The position numbers were made by a program, and so were the translations under genes. Below, in pieces: positions 27,635 to 36,904 of a DNA stretch of 64,000 bases (the first letter of the stretch is position 1; each line of letters opens with the position of its first letter). This DNA comes from Sphingomonas sp. TDK1 (GTDB lineage Bacteria > Pseudomonadota > Alphaproteobacteria > Sphingomonadales > Sphingomonadaceae): NCBI RefSeq assembly GCF_001650735.1, contig NZ_LXVY01000043.1:1-64000 (forward strand). The letters are read 5' to 3'. The notes under the pieces were generated by a model, which worked only from the letters and a program-made list of their open reading frames with translations, had not been told where the DNA came from and ran no database searches.

Positions 27635-28045
27635 GTGAGCAACGCTGCGATTCCCTTCGAATTCCGGGTCGACGTCGAACAGGACGACATCGACTTCATG
27701 GGGCATGTCAACAATGCCTCCTATCTGAAGTGGGTGCAGGCGGCGGTGGTGAGCCACTGGCAGGCACTGGCGCCGGTGGAGGCCGTGGCCGAGCATCTGT
27801 GGGTCGCGCTGAAGCACGAGATCACCTATCGCCGCCCGGCCTTTCTTGACGACGATGTCGTCGCCACGGTGCTGCTGGAAAAGGTGCAGGGCGCACGGGC
27901 CTTTTACGAGACGATCATCCGGCGCGGTTCCGAGGTGCTGGCCGAGGTGAAGTCGAGCTGGTGCTGCCTCGACGCCGAAACCAAGCGGCCCGCGCGGCTG
28001 GCGAAGGACGTGATTGACCATTTCTTCGTCAAGGCGGCCGATTGA
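27635..28045 (+). CDS. Acyl-CoA thioesterase, hotdog fold
   Basis: 136 residues from the GTG at 27635 (142 from a TTG at 27617; neither has a good ribosome-binding site). The YbgC/FadM-like signature is DIDFMGHVNNASYLKWVQAA, with the catalytic Asp replaced in the usual DxDxxGHVNN frame. Further on are HEITYRRPAFLDDDVVATVL and AEVKSSWCCLDAETKRPARL. It likely hydrolyses short or medium acyl-CoA or a related thioester in the cytoplasm. Confidence 0.85.
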   Translation: MSNAAIPFEFRVDVEQDDIDFMGHVNNASYLKWVQAAVVSHWQALAPVEAVAEHLWVALKHEITYRRPAFLDDDVVATVLLEKVQGARAFYETIIRRGSEVLAEVKSSWCCLDAETKRPARLAKDVIDHFFVKAAD

Positions 28046-28076
28046 CGGAAACATTTCAGACGCATAGCGTCTGGTC

Positions 28077-28754
28077 ATGTTGTCTGCGTTCCGCCGCCGC
28101 TATCTCGACCTGCTGGGGTCGATCTACATCTACAACGAGTATCGCGGCTATACGAGCATCGATCGGGTGCTCGATGCGGTTCGCGTCCGCGCCCCGGACG
28201 ACGCCGCGCTGATCGCAGCCATCGAGAAGCACCGCGCCGACGAACGCAAGCATTACCAGATGTTCAAGCGCTGGTTCGAGCTGCAGGGGCGGATGCCGCT
28301 GGCGGTGGACCGGACCTGCGGCCATATCGATCGCTTCGTCGAGATCATGTTCCGCCGCACCATCGACACGCTGGATACCCAGGCAGTGATCGACGACGAC
28401 GCGCAGTTCGAAAAGCTCTGCCGGGTGGTCTCGCTGACCGAACGGCGCGGGCATCGCCAGGTCCATGTCCTGCTGAACCACCCCGCAGTGCTGAGCGACA
28501 AGGTGCTCACCCGCATCTTCCGCATCATCGAGAAGGACGAACCGAGCCATTGGGCGCCCTATGACGGCTGGCTGCGCGCGAACGGCAAGCGCGAACCGCG
28601 CTGGTGGGAGCGCGCGGTCGACACGTTCATCCACTCCGAACTTCTGTTCGTGAAGCTGCCTTTCCTGTTCCTCAATCCGTTCGTAAAGCGGCGCATCGAT
28701 TGGGCCGATGCAGGCGAACCGTTGCATCATACGATAGGCTTGGCTGCGGCCTGA
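28077..28754 (+). CDS. Ferritin-like-domain protein
   Basis: 225 residues, mostly helical. Metal-ligand-like spacing is visible: EYRGY early, HRADERKHYQMFKRWFEL (E..H pattern), and KDEPSHWAPYDGWL late, consistent with a four-helix di-iron carboxylate bundle. The C-terminal hydrophobic stretch LLFVKLPFLFLNPF may associate with the membrane. No experimentally studied family member comes to mind. It is 31 bp downstream of the thioesterase gene. Confidence 0.65.
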   Translation: MLSAFRRRYLDLLGSIYIYNEYRGYTSIDRVLDAVRVRAPDDAALIAAIEKHRADERKHYQMFKRWFELQGRMPLAVDRTCGHIDRFVEIMFRRTIDTLDTQAVIDDDAQFEKLCRVVSLTERRGHRQVHVLLNHPAVLSDKVLTRIFRIIEKDEPSHWAPYDGWLRANGKREPRWWERAVDTFIHSELLFVKLPFLFLNPFVKRRIDWADAGEPLHHTIGLAAA

Positions 28755-28818
28755 GCGCTTGCACCGCCGTGCAGCCGCGCGCATGGGCTCCCGCAGTTTC
28801 CCTGGTGCGAGTACCCGC

Positions 28819-29781
28819 ATGGCTGCCCTTCGTCGCTGGATCGATCCCTATCTGTTGATGCTGCTGGGCACGGTGGGCCTTGCCGCGTTGTTCCCTGCCC
28901 GCGGCGGATGGGCCGATGTGGCGAGCGAAGCGGTGACGATCGCGGTGGCGCTGCTGTTCTTCCTCTATGGTGCGCGCCTTGCACCCTCGGCGATCTGGGC
29001 GGGGCTCACCAACTGGCGGTTGCAGCTGATCGTGTTCCTCAGCACCTTCCTGTTCTTCCCGCTGATCGGCCTCGGCGCCTATGCGATCGCCGGGCATCTG
29101 TTGCCGGGCGGGATCGCGCTCGGCATCCTGTTCCTATGCCTGCTGCCCTCGACGGTGCAGTCGTCCATCGCCTTCACCTCGATCGCGCGCGGCAACATCC
29201 CCGCGGCGCTGTGCAGCGCGTCGCTGTCCAACCTGATCGGCGTGATCATCACACCGCTGCTCGCCGCGTTGATATTGCCGCACGGCAGCGGCGCGGGCTT
29301 CTCGCTGTCGCAGCTCGAATCGATCGCGATGCAGATTCTGCTGCCCTTCGCGGCGGGGCAGGCGGCGCGGCCGCTGATCGGCGGCTTCATCCTGAAGCAC
29401 AAGCTGCTGACCATGATCGTCGACCGCGGATCGATCCTGCTGGTCGTCTACGCCGCGTTCAGCGAGGGTATGGTCGCGGGTGTTTGGACGCAGGTCTCGC
29501 TGGCCGATCTGGCGCTGGTGGTGGCGTTCAACGCGGTCATGCTCGGTATCGTCATCCTCGTCACGATGTTCGGCAGCCGCAAGCTCGGCTTCTCCACCGA
29601 GGACGAGATCGCCATCGTCTTCTGCGGATCGAAGAAAAGCATGGCGAGCGGCATCCCGATGGCGACGATCCTGTTTCCCGGCGGTGCGGTGAGCCTGATC
29701 GTGTTGCCACTGATGATCTTCCACCAGCTCCAGCTGTTCGTCTGCGCGGTGTTGGCGCGCAAATATGGGGCCCGTCCCTGA
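28819..29781 (+). CDS. Bile acid:sodium symporter-family (SBF-like) transporter
   Basis: Integral membrane protein of 320 residues with about ten helices, of the SBF-like/ASBT family (relatives of YfeH). Visible: AALFPARGGW, LFFLYGARLAPSAIWAGL, the discontinuous-helix region LFLCLLPSTVQSSIAFTS and SLSNLIGVIITPLLA, then IVFCGSKKSMASGIPMA. The start is the ATG at 28819, giving the family N terminus; a TTG at 28759 would add 20 unlikely residues. The substrate is unknown (an organic anion is likely). The stop overlaps the next start (TGATG). Confidence 0.9.
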   Translation: MAALRRWIDPYLLMLLGTVGLAALFPARGGWADVASEAVTIAVALLFFLYGARLAPSAIWAGLTNWRLQLIVFLSTFLFFPLIGLGAYAIAGHLLPGGIALGILFLCLLPSTVQSSIAFTSIARGNIPAALCSASLSNLIGVIITPLLAALILPHGSGAGFSLSQLESIAMQILLPFAAGQAARPLIGGFILKHKLLTMIVDRGSILLVVYAAFSEGMVAGVWTQVSLADLALVVAFNAVMLGIVILVTMFGSRKLGFSTEDEIAIVFCGSKKSMASGIPMATILFPGGAVSLIVLPLMIFHQLQLFVCAVLARKYGARP

Positions 29782-30737
29782 TGCGGGTGCTGCTTACCGG
29801 ATCGTCGGGCTGGCTGGGGCGCTTCCTGGCGCCCATGCTTCGGCAAGCGGGACATCAGGTGATCGGTCTCGACGTGGCGCCCGGCGCGAATACCGACGTG
29901 CAAGGCTCGGTGGCCGATCGCGCCCTGATCGAGCGGGTCTTCGCCGCGCACGGCATCGAAGCGGTGATCCATGCCGGCGGGCTCCACCAGCCGGATATCG
30001 TCCGCTACCCAGCCCAGACCTTCGTCGACGTGAACGTCGCCGGCACGCTGAACCTGCTCGACTGCGCGGTAGCCGCGGGACATGACCGGTTCGTCTTCAC
30101 CTCCACCACCTCGCTGATGATCAGCCAGTCGATCCGCGACGAATCGGGCGAATCGGCCGTATGGCTGGACGAAACAAGCGGCCCGATCGCGCCGCGCAAC
30201 ATCTATGGCGTGACCAAGCTTGCGGCGGAGGGGCTGTGTCGAATCGCATCGCTCGAAAAGGGCATGGCGACGATCGTCCTGCGCACCAGCCGCTTCTTCC
30301 CGGAGGGCGATGACGGCCACGCCATGCCATCGGGGGAGAATCTCATGGCGAACGAGCTGCTTCACCGCCGGCTGACGGTGGAGGACGCGGCACGTGCCCA
30401 TCTGGTCGCGCTGGAGCGTGCGCCGACGGTGGGGCACGGTGTGTTCGTGATTTCTGCCCCGACGCCGTTCGGGCGGGCCGACTGCGCGCTTCTGAAGACC
30501 AATGCGGCGGCGGTGATCGCCCGGCGCTTCCCCGATGCGCCGGCGCTTTATGCTGCGCGCGGCTGGACGCTGCCGGCGAGCATCGGCCGGGTCTATGATT
30601 CGGCACTGGCGGAGCAGGTGCTCGGCTTCCGCTGCTCCACTGACTTCGCCAAGCTGCTCGCGGCGCTGCGCAGCGAAGCGCCGCTGCCCTTTGCGCATGA
30701 TCCGTCCCATGTCTCTTCCAGGGAAGCGGCGCGCTGA
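29781..30737 (+). CDS. NAD-dependent epimerase/dehydratase
   Basis: Extended short-chain dehydrogenase of 318 residues. NAD-binding motif VLLTGSSGWLGRFLAPML, Asp after strand 2 (VIGLDVAPG), active-site region FTSTTSLMISQS and the catalytic NIYGVTKLAAEGL (YxxxK). The C terminus (FRCSTDFAKLLAALRSE) is as in sugar-nucleotide epimerases. The ATG overlaps the transporter stop. A sugar nucleotide is the usual substrate; nothing here fixes it. Confidence 0.87.
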   Translation: MRVLLTGSSGWLGRFLAPMLRQAGHQVIGLDVAPGANTDVQGSVADRALIERVFAAHGIEAVIHAGGLHQPDIVRYPAQTFVDVNVAGTLNLLDCAVAAGHDRFVFTSTTSLMISQSIRDESGESAVWLDETSGPIAPRNIYGVTKLAAEGLCRIASLEKGMATIVLRTSRFFPEGDDGHAMPSGENLMANELLHRRLTVEDAARAHLVALERAPTVGHGVFVISAPTPFGRADCALLKTNAAAVIARRFPDAPALYAARGWTLPASIGRVYDSALAEQVLGFRCSTDFAKLLAALRSEAPLPFAHDPSHVSSREAAR

Positions 30738-31101
30738 CGCTGTCGCAAGACCGCGCCGCGTTGGTCTGAGTTTTCCACCTGTCTCAATCCCCGCAATGCC
30801 ATGTACACGGACTATTGACTTAACCGCGCGTCAACAATAGCGTGGCGATGTTAACGTGAACATCGCTCGAAAGGGGCAGGGCCGTGACATGCGCTTGCGT
30901 GTCCCGGGCAAGTCTTCCGCGCGATTTGTGAGACGAACCAAGGCGTTGGACTGGAGAGGAGCCGATCGGCAGCCGCGGTGCATTTGCTGCGCCGCGTCGT
31001 GAATGGGTGCGACCTGACGTCGTCGGCATGTTCGGCGCGTCCTCGCCACGCGTTCGCCGCCGCCTCCCGACGGTCCTTCGACCGACAAAAGGGAGGTGAG
31101 G
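30738..31101. other. 364-bp gap upstream of the TonB-dependent receptor
   Basis: No gene is convincing on either strand. A possible promoter is TTGACT (30815-30820), 17 bp, TAGCGT (30838-30843), where TTGAC and GTCAA form a small dyad. If used, it would give the receptor mRNA a leader of about 250 nt. No clear structured RNA is visible in the leader. Confidence 0.35.
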
Positions 31102-34065
31102 ATGTTCGAACATAAGAGGGATCGCCGCCGCACATTGTTGCGCACCACGTCCATCCGGCTGATCGTGGCCGGGATGGCGATGGCGCCGCTGCCGGCGCTC
31201 GCGCAGATCGCGGCCGAACCGCAGCCCCAGGCGGCGGAGACGAGCGTGCCGCAGACGCGCCCGGGCGATGCCGAGGCCGGCGAAATCATCGTCACCGGTT
31301 CGCGCATCGCGGTGAGCGGCTTCAACGCGCCGACGCCGACGACGGTGCTGGGTGAAGAGCAGATCGCCGCCAATGCGCAGCCCAACGTCTTCACCACCAT
31401 CTCACAGCTGCCGTCGCTGCAGGGGTCATCGGGCACCCAGGTCAACACCTTCAGCACCTCCAGCGGCCAGCAGGGCCTCAGCTCCTTCTCGCTGCGTGGC
31501 CTGGGCACGATCCGTACGCTCACGCTGCTCGACGGCCAGCGCGTCGTCGGTGCCAATGTTACCGGCGTGCCGGATGTCAGCTTGTTCCCGCAACTGCTCG
31601 TCAAGCGCGTGGACATCGTCAACGGCGGCGCCTCTGCCTCCTATGGCTCGGATGCGGTGGGCGGCGTGGTGAACTTCATCACCGACACCCATTTCACCGG
31701 CATCCGCGGCAACATCCAGGGCGGCATCACCACCTATGGCGACGACGCGACGGGGCTCGTCCAGCTCGCGGGCGGCACCAGCGCGCTGGGCGGCCGGCTG
31801 CACCTCGTCGGCAGCGCGGAATATGACAAGGAAGAGGGCATCGGCGGCGGCGAGTTCGGCACCAAGCTCGCCAATGGCCGCAACTGGTTCACCCAGCGCT
31901 CGCTGATCGATCGCGGCGTGCTCAACGACGGCATGCCGCAGTTCATCGTGCGCGACTGGGCGCAGTCGATCACCTTCACCAAATACGGACTGATCACCGC
32001 CGGTCCGCTGCAGGGCATCGCCTTCGATCAGGCCGGCCAGCCCTTCCAGTTCCAGTACGGATCGAACGGCGTGCCCTCGCGCACCAACAGCGGCGCGGTG
32101 AGCGGCTGTATCTCCAGCTTCTGCCAGGGCGGTGATCTGTCCGGCAACGTCGATGCCGGCCGATCGCTCAAATCGGCAATCCAGCGCGTCAACGGCTATG
32201 GTCGCGTCGGCTTCGACATCGCGCCGGACAACGAGCTCTATTTCACCGCCAATATCGGCCAGGTGAAGACCAACAACCAGCCGGTGAACGGCCAGAACCG
32301 GCCGGGCCTGACGCTGCAATGCGCCAACCCGTACGTGCCGGCGCTAGTCCAGCAGGCCTGCGCGACCGCGGGCATCACCAGCTTCCAGTACGGCACCAGC
32401 AACGCCGCGCTGGGCAATAGCCGCGTCTATACCGATCGCCGGCAATATCGCTTCGTGCTGGGCGGCAAGGGCAAGGTGGAAGTGGCCGGTACGCCCTGGA
32501 CCTACGACATCTATGGCGAGCACGGTACCAACTATACCGACATCGACGTCCGCAACATCATGCTCACCCGCCGCTTCAACCAGGCGATCGACGCGACGAC
32601 GCTGAACGGCACGATCGTCTGCCGCGATGCCACGGCCCGCGCCAATGGCTGCCAGCCGCTCAACATCATCGGCGGCAACCCCTCGGCGGGCGCGCTCGCC
32701 TATATCATGCCCGAGCACGGGCCCTATCAGCGGACCCGCCAGACCCAGGACGTGGCGAGCATCAACATCTCGGGTTCGCCGCTTGACCTCTGGGCAGGGC
32801 CGCTCTCGATCGCGTTCGGCGGCGAGTACCGCCACGAATATTACAAGGTTCGCGCCGATCCCTATGGCGCCGGCTTTGCGGCGACCGCACCGGGCGGCGA
32901 CTATCCGAACGATCCCGCGCTGCTGACGACCGGCAACAACTGGTATGCCGGCAACTACAAGAACGGCAGCGGCGCCTATAGCGTGAAGGAAGCCTTTTTC
33001 GAGGCGAACCTGCCCTTCCTGAATTCCGAGAAGCTCGGCCGCGCGAACCTGAACGGTGCGGTGCGGGTGACCGACTACAGCACCTCGGGCACGGTGTGGG
33101 CGTGGAAGATCGGTGGCACCTGGGATCTGCCGATCGACGGTTTCCGCATCCGCGGCGTCACCTCCCGAGACGTGCGCGCGCCCAACCTGTCCGAACTGTT
33201 CGCCGCGCCGGTCACGACGACGCTGCCGAACTTCTTCGATCCGTTCAACAAGGTGAACGTGCTGGCGATCCAGAATTCGATCGGCAACACCGCGCTGAAG
33301 CCGGAGATCGCGCGCAACACCACGGTCGGCATCGCGCTGGCGAACCCCAGTTGGGCGCGCGGGCTGAACCTCTCGTTCGACTGGTACAAGATCAAGATCG
33401 ACGAGGTGATTTCCAGCCTGGCGGCGACCGACATCGTCCAGCTCTGCTACCAGAAGGTGCTGCCGGAGACCTGTGGTGCGTTCAACCTGAGCAACACCGC
33501 CGGCCCCAACTTCATCAACGTGCAGGCGTTTAACCTCGCCTCGATCCGCACCGAGGGCTTCGACATCGAGGCGAGCTATCGCTGGGCCCGGCCGCTGGGG
33601 CTTCCGGGCAACCTGACCCTGCGCGCGCTGGCCACCCATGTGATCAACAACATCACCGATACCGGCCTGCCGGGCACCATCCCGGTCGACAATGCCGGCA
33701 ACAATCTGGGCGCGACGCCGCACTGGAAGTGGCTGGCGGTGCAGACCTATGATGCCGGGCGCTTCTCGCTGCTGGTGCAGGAGCGGTGGTTCAGCGCGGG
33801 CACGATCGGCAACCAGTATATCGTCTGCCAGAGCAACTGCCCGGCCTCGACCACCAAATATCCCACGATCGACAACAACTACATGCCGGGCTCCTTCTAT
33901 CTCGACGTCGGCGCGACGTTCGATGTGGTGAAGGACGTGACGCTGTACGGGAAGATCGACAATCTGCTGGACCGCGATCCGGCACCATCGACCATCTTCA
34001 ACAATCCGGCGCTCTACGACCAGATCGGCCGCGTCTACCGGGCCGGTGTCCGGTTCAAGTTCTGA
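31102..34065 (+). CDS. TonB-dependent outer-membrane receptor
   Basis: Energy-coupled outer-membrane transporter of 987 residues. Signal peptide (MAMAPLPALAQ), TonB box region GEIIVTGSRIAVSGF, plug domain (about 75-190: SLRGLGTIRTLTLLDGQRVV and NGGASASYGSDAVGGVVNFI), then a beta barrel ending in VYRAGVRFKF with the terminal aromatic residue. The layout is the large sphingomonad receptor class often used for plant polysaccharide, oligosaccharide or siderophore uptake. The barrel has paired Cys (SGCISSFC; CQSNC) that could form surface disulfides. The ATG at 31102 has GGGAGGTGAG 1-11 nt upstream. The substrate is unknown. Confidence 0.95.
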   Translation: MFEHKRDRRRTLLRTTSIRLIVAGMAMAPLPALAQIAAEPQPQAAETSVPQTRPGDAEAGEIIVTGSRIAVSGFNAPTPTTVLGEEQIAANAQPNVFTTISQLPSLQGSSGTQVNTFSTSSGQQGLSSFSLRGLGTIRTLTLLDGQRVVGANVTGVPDVSLFPQLLVKRVDIVNGGASASYGSDAVGGVVNFITDTHFTGIRGNIQGGITTYGDDATGLVQLAGGTSALGGRLHLVGSAEYDKEEGIGGGEFGTKLANGRNWFTQRSLIDRGVLNDGMPQFIVRDWAQSITFTKYGLITAGPLQGIAFDQAGQPFQFQYGSNGVPSRTNSGAVSGCISSFCQGGDLSGNVDAGRSLKSAIQRVNGYGRVGFDIAPDNELYFTANIGQVKTNNQPVNGQNRPGLTLQCANPYVPALVQQACATAGITSFQYGTSNAALGNSRVYTDRRQYRFVLGGKGKVEVAGTPWTYDIYGEHGTNYTDIDVRNIMLTRRFNQAIDATTLNGTIVCRDATARANGCQPLNIIGGNPSAGALAYIMPEHGPYQRTRQTQDVASINISGSPLDLWAGPLSIAFGGEYRHEYYKVRADPYGAGFAATAPGGDYPNDPALLTTGNNWYAGNYKNGSGAYSVKEAFFEANLPFLNSEKLGRANLNGAVRVTDYSTSGTVWAWKIGGTWDLPIDGFRIRGVTSRDVRAPNLSELFAAPVTTTLPNFFDPFNKVNVLAIQNSIGNTALKPEIARNTTVGIALANPSWARGLNLSFDWYKIKIDEVISSLAATDIVQLCYQKVLPETCGAFNLSNTAGPNFINVQAFNLASIRTEGFDIEASYRWARPLGLPGNLTLRALATHVINNITDTGLPGTIPVDNAGNNLGATPHWKWLAVQTYDAGRFSLLVQERWFSAGTIGNQYIVCQSNCPASTTKYPTIDNNYMPGSFYLDVGATFDVVKDVTLYGKIDNLLDRDPAPSTIFNNPALYDQIGRVYRAGVRFKF

Positions 34066-34083
34066 CCGGAGGCGTCCCCATGG

Positions 34084-34122
34084 GTAGGCGCGCGAGAGCA
34101 GATATCGATCTGGCGTGCCTAC
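34084..34122. terminator. Convergent hairpin
   Basis: GTAGGC (34084-34089) pairs with GCCTAC (34117-34122) around an inner AGAT-ATCG-ATCT hairpin. It is between the receptor stop and the deacetylase stop, which it overlaps. No U tract. Confidence 0.4.
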
Positions 34123-35090
34123 AACCCGGCTGCATCCATGCCCGGCGCTTCGTACGCGCCGTCCTCGCCGGGATAGCGCAACAACGTGCCGAAATGGCCA
34201 TCTGCCTTGGCTAACGACCAGACGAGGCTCTGCCCCGCGGGCAGCACGTCGGGCTCCGACGTGAACAGCGGCGAGGCAAATGCCGTTTGGGCGTCGATGA
34301 GGTGCCAGCCTTTGGCTTTGAACATCGCAAGCAGGTCGCCGAGGAAAAGGCCCGTCGTCAGCCGATGATGCAGCAAGATCGTGTGATTGATAGAGTGTCC
34401 GAGCATGTTCTGCGCGAGCCGGTCGTAGAAGCTGGCGCGCGCCCAGATGTGGTCCAGATAGTAGCGGCGATAGGGCGCGATATCGGCGTTCGGCGACGCG
34501 GTCAGCCGTGCCCGGAGCCGATTGTCGATATACCAGTCCGATGTATCGATGGTGACATGCGCATTGGCATAGCCTTGGCTTTTCAGCAGCGCGCGCATGC
34601 GGTCCCTGCCGGCGGCCGTTTTCCCTTCTGCGAGAAACGGGAAGCGGAAAAGCTTGCGGAAGCCCGAATGGCCCGAAAGCAAGGGTTCGCACCGCAGGAC
34701 GTCGGCCATGAACGCGTCGGGATCGCGCCCACTGAAATACTGGTGCGAGAAGCTGTGATTGCCCAGAAGGTGGCCGGCACGCGACCATGCGCCAAGTACC
34801 GACTCGCTGCGCGCGCCCTGCACATATTTGCCGGCGACGAACCCAGCGGCTTTCACCGCGTGCCGCGCCAGGGCGGCGCGGATCGCAGCGTCGCGCGCTT
34901 CTCCCGAAAGCAGGGGAGTATCGGACAGATCGAAATCATCGATGGTGATCGCGATGCCAGGGGTTCGCGCCGCCGCAGACGCGGCCATTGCTGACCTCCC
35001 GACAATGCCCGAAGCGACGAGCCCGGCAAGTAACGCGCGGCGATCGGGTCGGCAATGCATGGGGAAGGTATGCGAGAGGCCGTCTGACAC
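34119..35090 (-). CDS. Exported polysaccharide deacetylase-family protein
   Basis: NodB-like carbohydrate esterase of 323 residues. An N-terminal export signal, RPDRRALLAGLVASGIVGRS, has a twin-Arg look, with cleavage after AMAASA. Metal-site motifs: GIAITIDDFDLS (catalytic/metal Asp pair) and LLGNHSFSHQY (HxxxH-type). Later DTSDWYIDNR and TILLHHRLTTG complete the fold. The start is a GTG at 35090; an ATG at 35060 is also possible. It probably de-N-acetylates a cell-envelope or imported glycan. It is convergent with the TonB receptor, though an association is not proven. Confidence 0.85.
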   Translation of the reverse strand: MSDGLSHTFPMHCRPDRRALLAGLVASGIVGRSAMAASAAARTPGIAITIDDFDLSDTPLLSGEARDAAIRAALARHAVKAAGFVAGKYVQGARSESVLGAWSRAGHLLGNHSFSHQYFSGRDPDAFMADVLRCEPLLSGHSGFRKLFRFPFLAEGKTAAGRDRMRALLKSQGYANAHVTIDTSDWYIDNRLRARLTASPNADIAPYRRYYLDHIWARASFYDRLAQNMLGHSINHTILLHHRLTTGLFLGDLLAMFKAKGWHLIDAQTAFASPLFTSEPDVLPAGQSLVWSLAKADGHFGTLLRYPGEDGAYEAPGMDAAGL

Positions 35091-35201
35091 TGCAACGCCT
35101 GATGCGCTGGACGCCGCGGGTCAATCGAGAACTATTTTCTACTAGCAGCACAAAATGTCCCTAAAGCTTGCATCCGCGCACGATTCGACTAGATCGCGCG
35201 C

Positions 35202-36644
35202 ATGTCGCGTGAACCCCGCACCCTGTACGAGAAGATCTGGGCCGACCATGTCGTCGAGCGCCGGGACGATGGCACCTGCCTGATCTATATCGATCGGCAC
35301 CTCGTCCATGAAGTCACCAGCCCGCAGGCCTTTGCCGGCCTTCGTGCGGCCGATCGCAAGGTGCGCCGCCCCGACCTTACCCTCGCGGTGCCCGATCACA
35401 ACCTGCCGACCACCCCACGCGTCGACGCCGCCGGCAACCCGCTGTCGATCGCCGATCCGGCCAGCGCCGGCCAGCTCTCTGCGCTGCGCAGCAATGTCGC
35501 CGAGTTCGGCGTGCCCTATATCGACGCGCTCGATGCGCGGCAGGGGATCGTCCATGTCGTCGGTCCCGAACAGGGCTTCACGCTGCCCGGCACGACGCTG
35601 GTCTGCGGCGACAGCCACACCTCGGCGCATGGCGCGCTGGGGGCGCTGGCCTTCGGCATCGGCACCAGCGAGGTCGAGCATGTGCTCGCCACCCAGACGC
35701 TGCTGCTCAAGCAATCCAAGACGATGGAAGTCCGCGTCGACGGCAAACTTGGCCACGGCGTCAGCGCCAAGGACGTGGTGCTGGCGATCATCGGCAAGAT
35801 CGGCGCGGCCGGGGGCACCGGCTATGTCATCGAATTCACCGGCGAGGTGATCCGCGACCTCTCGATCGAGGGGCGGCTCACCATCTCGAACATGTCGATC
35901 GAGGGCGGCGCGCGATCGGGCCTGATCGCGCCGGACGAGAAGACCTTCGCCTATCTCAAAGGCCGCCCGATGGCGCCGACCAGCGAGGCGTGGGACCGCG
36001 CCGTCGCCTATTGGAAGACGCTGCCGACCGACAAGGGCGCGGTGTACGACAAGGTCGTGACGCTGGACGCGGCCGACATCGCGCCGTCGCTCACCTGGGG
36101 CACCAGCCCCGAGGACGTGGTGCCGATCACCGGCGTCGTGCCCGATCCGGAGAGCTTCGCCGATCCCTCGAAGCGCGCCGCCGCGCAGCGCTCGCTCGAC
36201 TATATGGGTCTCACCCCCGGCACCGCGATGCAGGACATTCCGGTGGAGCACATCTTCATCGGCTCGTGCACCAACAGCCGGATCGAGGATCTGCGCGCGG
36301 CCGCTGCGGTGGTGCAGGGTCGCAAGGTCGCCGATCGCATCCGCCAGGCGCTGATCGTGCCGGGCTCGGGGCTGGTCAAGCGCCAGGCCGAGGAAGAGGG
36401 GCTCGACCGCATCTTCCTGGAAGCGGGCTTCCAGTGGCGCGAGCCGGGCTGCTCGATGTGCCTGGCGATGAACCCGGACAAGGTTCCTGCCGGAGAACGT
36501 TGTGCTTCCACTTCGAATCGCAATTTCGTAGGACGCCAGGGTCCGGGTTCGCGCACGCATCTCGTCTCGCCCGCAATGGCGGCGGCGGCGGCGGTGACCG
36601 GGCACCTGACCGACGTCCGCGCGTTGATGGCGGACCAGGCGTAA
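35202..36644 (+). CDS. leuC: 3-Isopropylmalate dehydratase large subunit
   Basis: Isomerises 2-isopropylmalate to 3-isopropylmalate in leucine synthesis, as LeuC-LeuD. 480 residues. The [4Fe-4S] ligands are visible: Cys356 in GSCTNSRIEDL, and Cys417 and Cys420 in GCSMCLAMN. Also TLVCGDSHTSAHGALGALAF and GTSEVEHVLATQTL. The ATG is at 35202. leuD follows after 260 bp containing a small exported peptide gene, which is unusual since leuC and leuD normally abut. Confidence 0.97.
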   Translation: MSREPRTLYEKIWADHVVERRDDGTCLIYIDRHLVHEVTSPQAFAGLRAADRKVRRPDLTLAVPDHNLPTTPRVDAAGNPLSIADPASAGQLSALRSNVAEFGVPYIDALDARQGIVHVVGPEQGFTLPGTTLVCGDSHTSAHGALGALAFGIGTSEVEHVLATQTLLLKQSKTMEVRVDGKLGHGVSAKDVVLAIIGKIGAAGGTGYVIEFTGEVIRDLSIEGRLTISNMSIEGGARSGLIAPDEKTFAYLKGRPMAPTSEAWDRAVAYWKTLPTDKGAVYDKVVTLDAADIAPSLTWGTSPEDVVPITGVVPDPESFADPSKRAAAQRSLDYMGLTPGTAMQDIPVEHIFIGSCTNSRIEDLRAAAAVVQGRKVADRIRQALIVPGSGLVKRQAEEEGLDRIFLEAGFQWREPGCSMCLAMNPDKVPAGERCASTSNRNFVGRQGPGSRTHLVSPAMAAAAAVTGHLTDVRALMADQA

Positions 36645-36664
36645 CGAATAAGGGGAGAGACGCC

Positions 36665-36805
36665 GTGAAAAAGGCGCTCGTCGCATTGATTGCCGGAACC
36701 ATTCTCAGCGGTGTCGCCGCGGCCTATGCGGGTGCCTATCCGCGGCCCGAGACGCCGATCAAGACCATCCCGGCGCTCGAGCGGACCGTCGTCGCACCGC
36801 GCTGA
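36665..36805 (+). CDS. Small exported peptide, 46 residues
   Basis: GTG start at 36665 preceded by AAGGGGAGAG. The product has a textbook signal peptide (KKALVALIAGTILSGVAAAYA) and a mature tail of about 22 residues rich in Pro (YPRPETPIKTIPALERTVV). It begins 20 bp after the leuC stop and sits between leuC and leuD. No family is recognised. Strong ribosome-binding site, signal peptide and clean stop support it as a real gene. Confidence 0.6.
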   Translation: MKKALVALIAGTILSGVAAAYAGAYPRPETPIKTIPALERTVVAPR

Positions 36806-36904
36806 CGCGGGCGGCCGATTGCCGGAAATTCGGGATGGCCGCCGGCCATTCGTTAGGAAAGCTGTGTCCATGCATCTGAATACCGTGTCGGCGGAGCGCC
36901 GCTG

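Noticed and set aside
32344..34788. An 814-codon minus-strand frame opposite the TonB receptor and running into the deacetylase gene.
   Set aside because: Same antisense composition effect; both overlapping genes have clear motifs.
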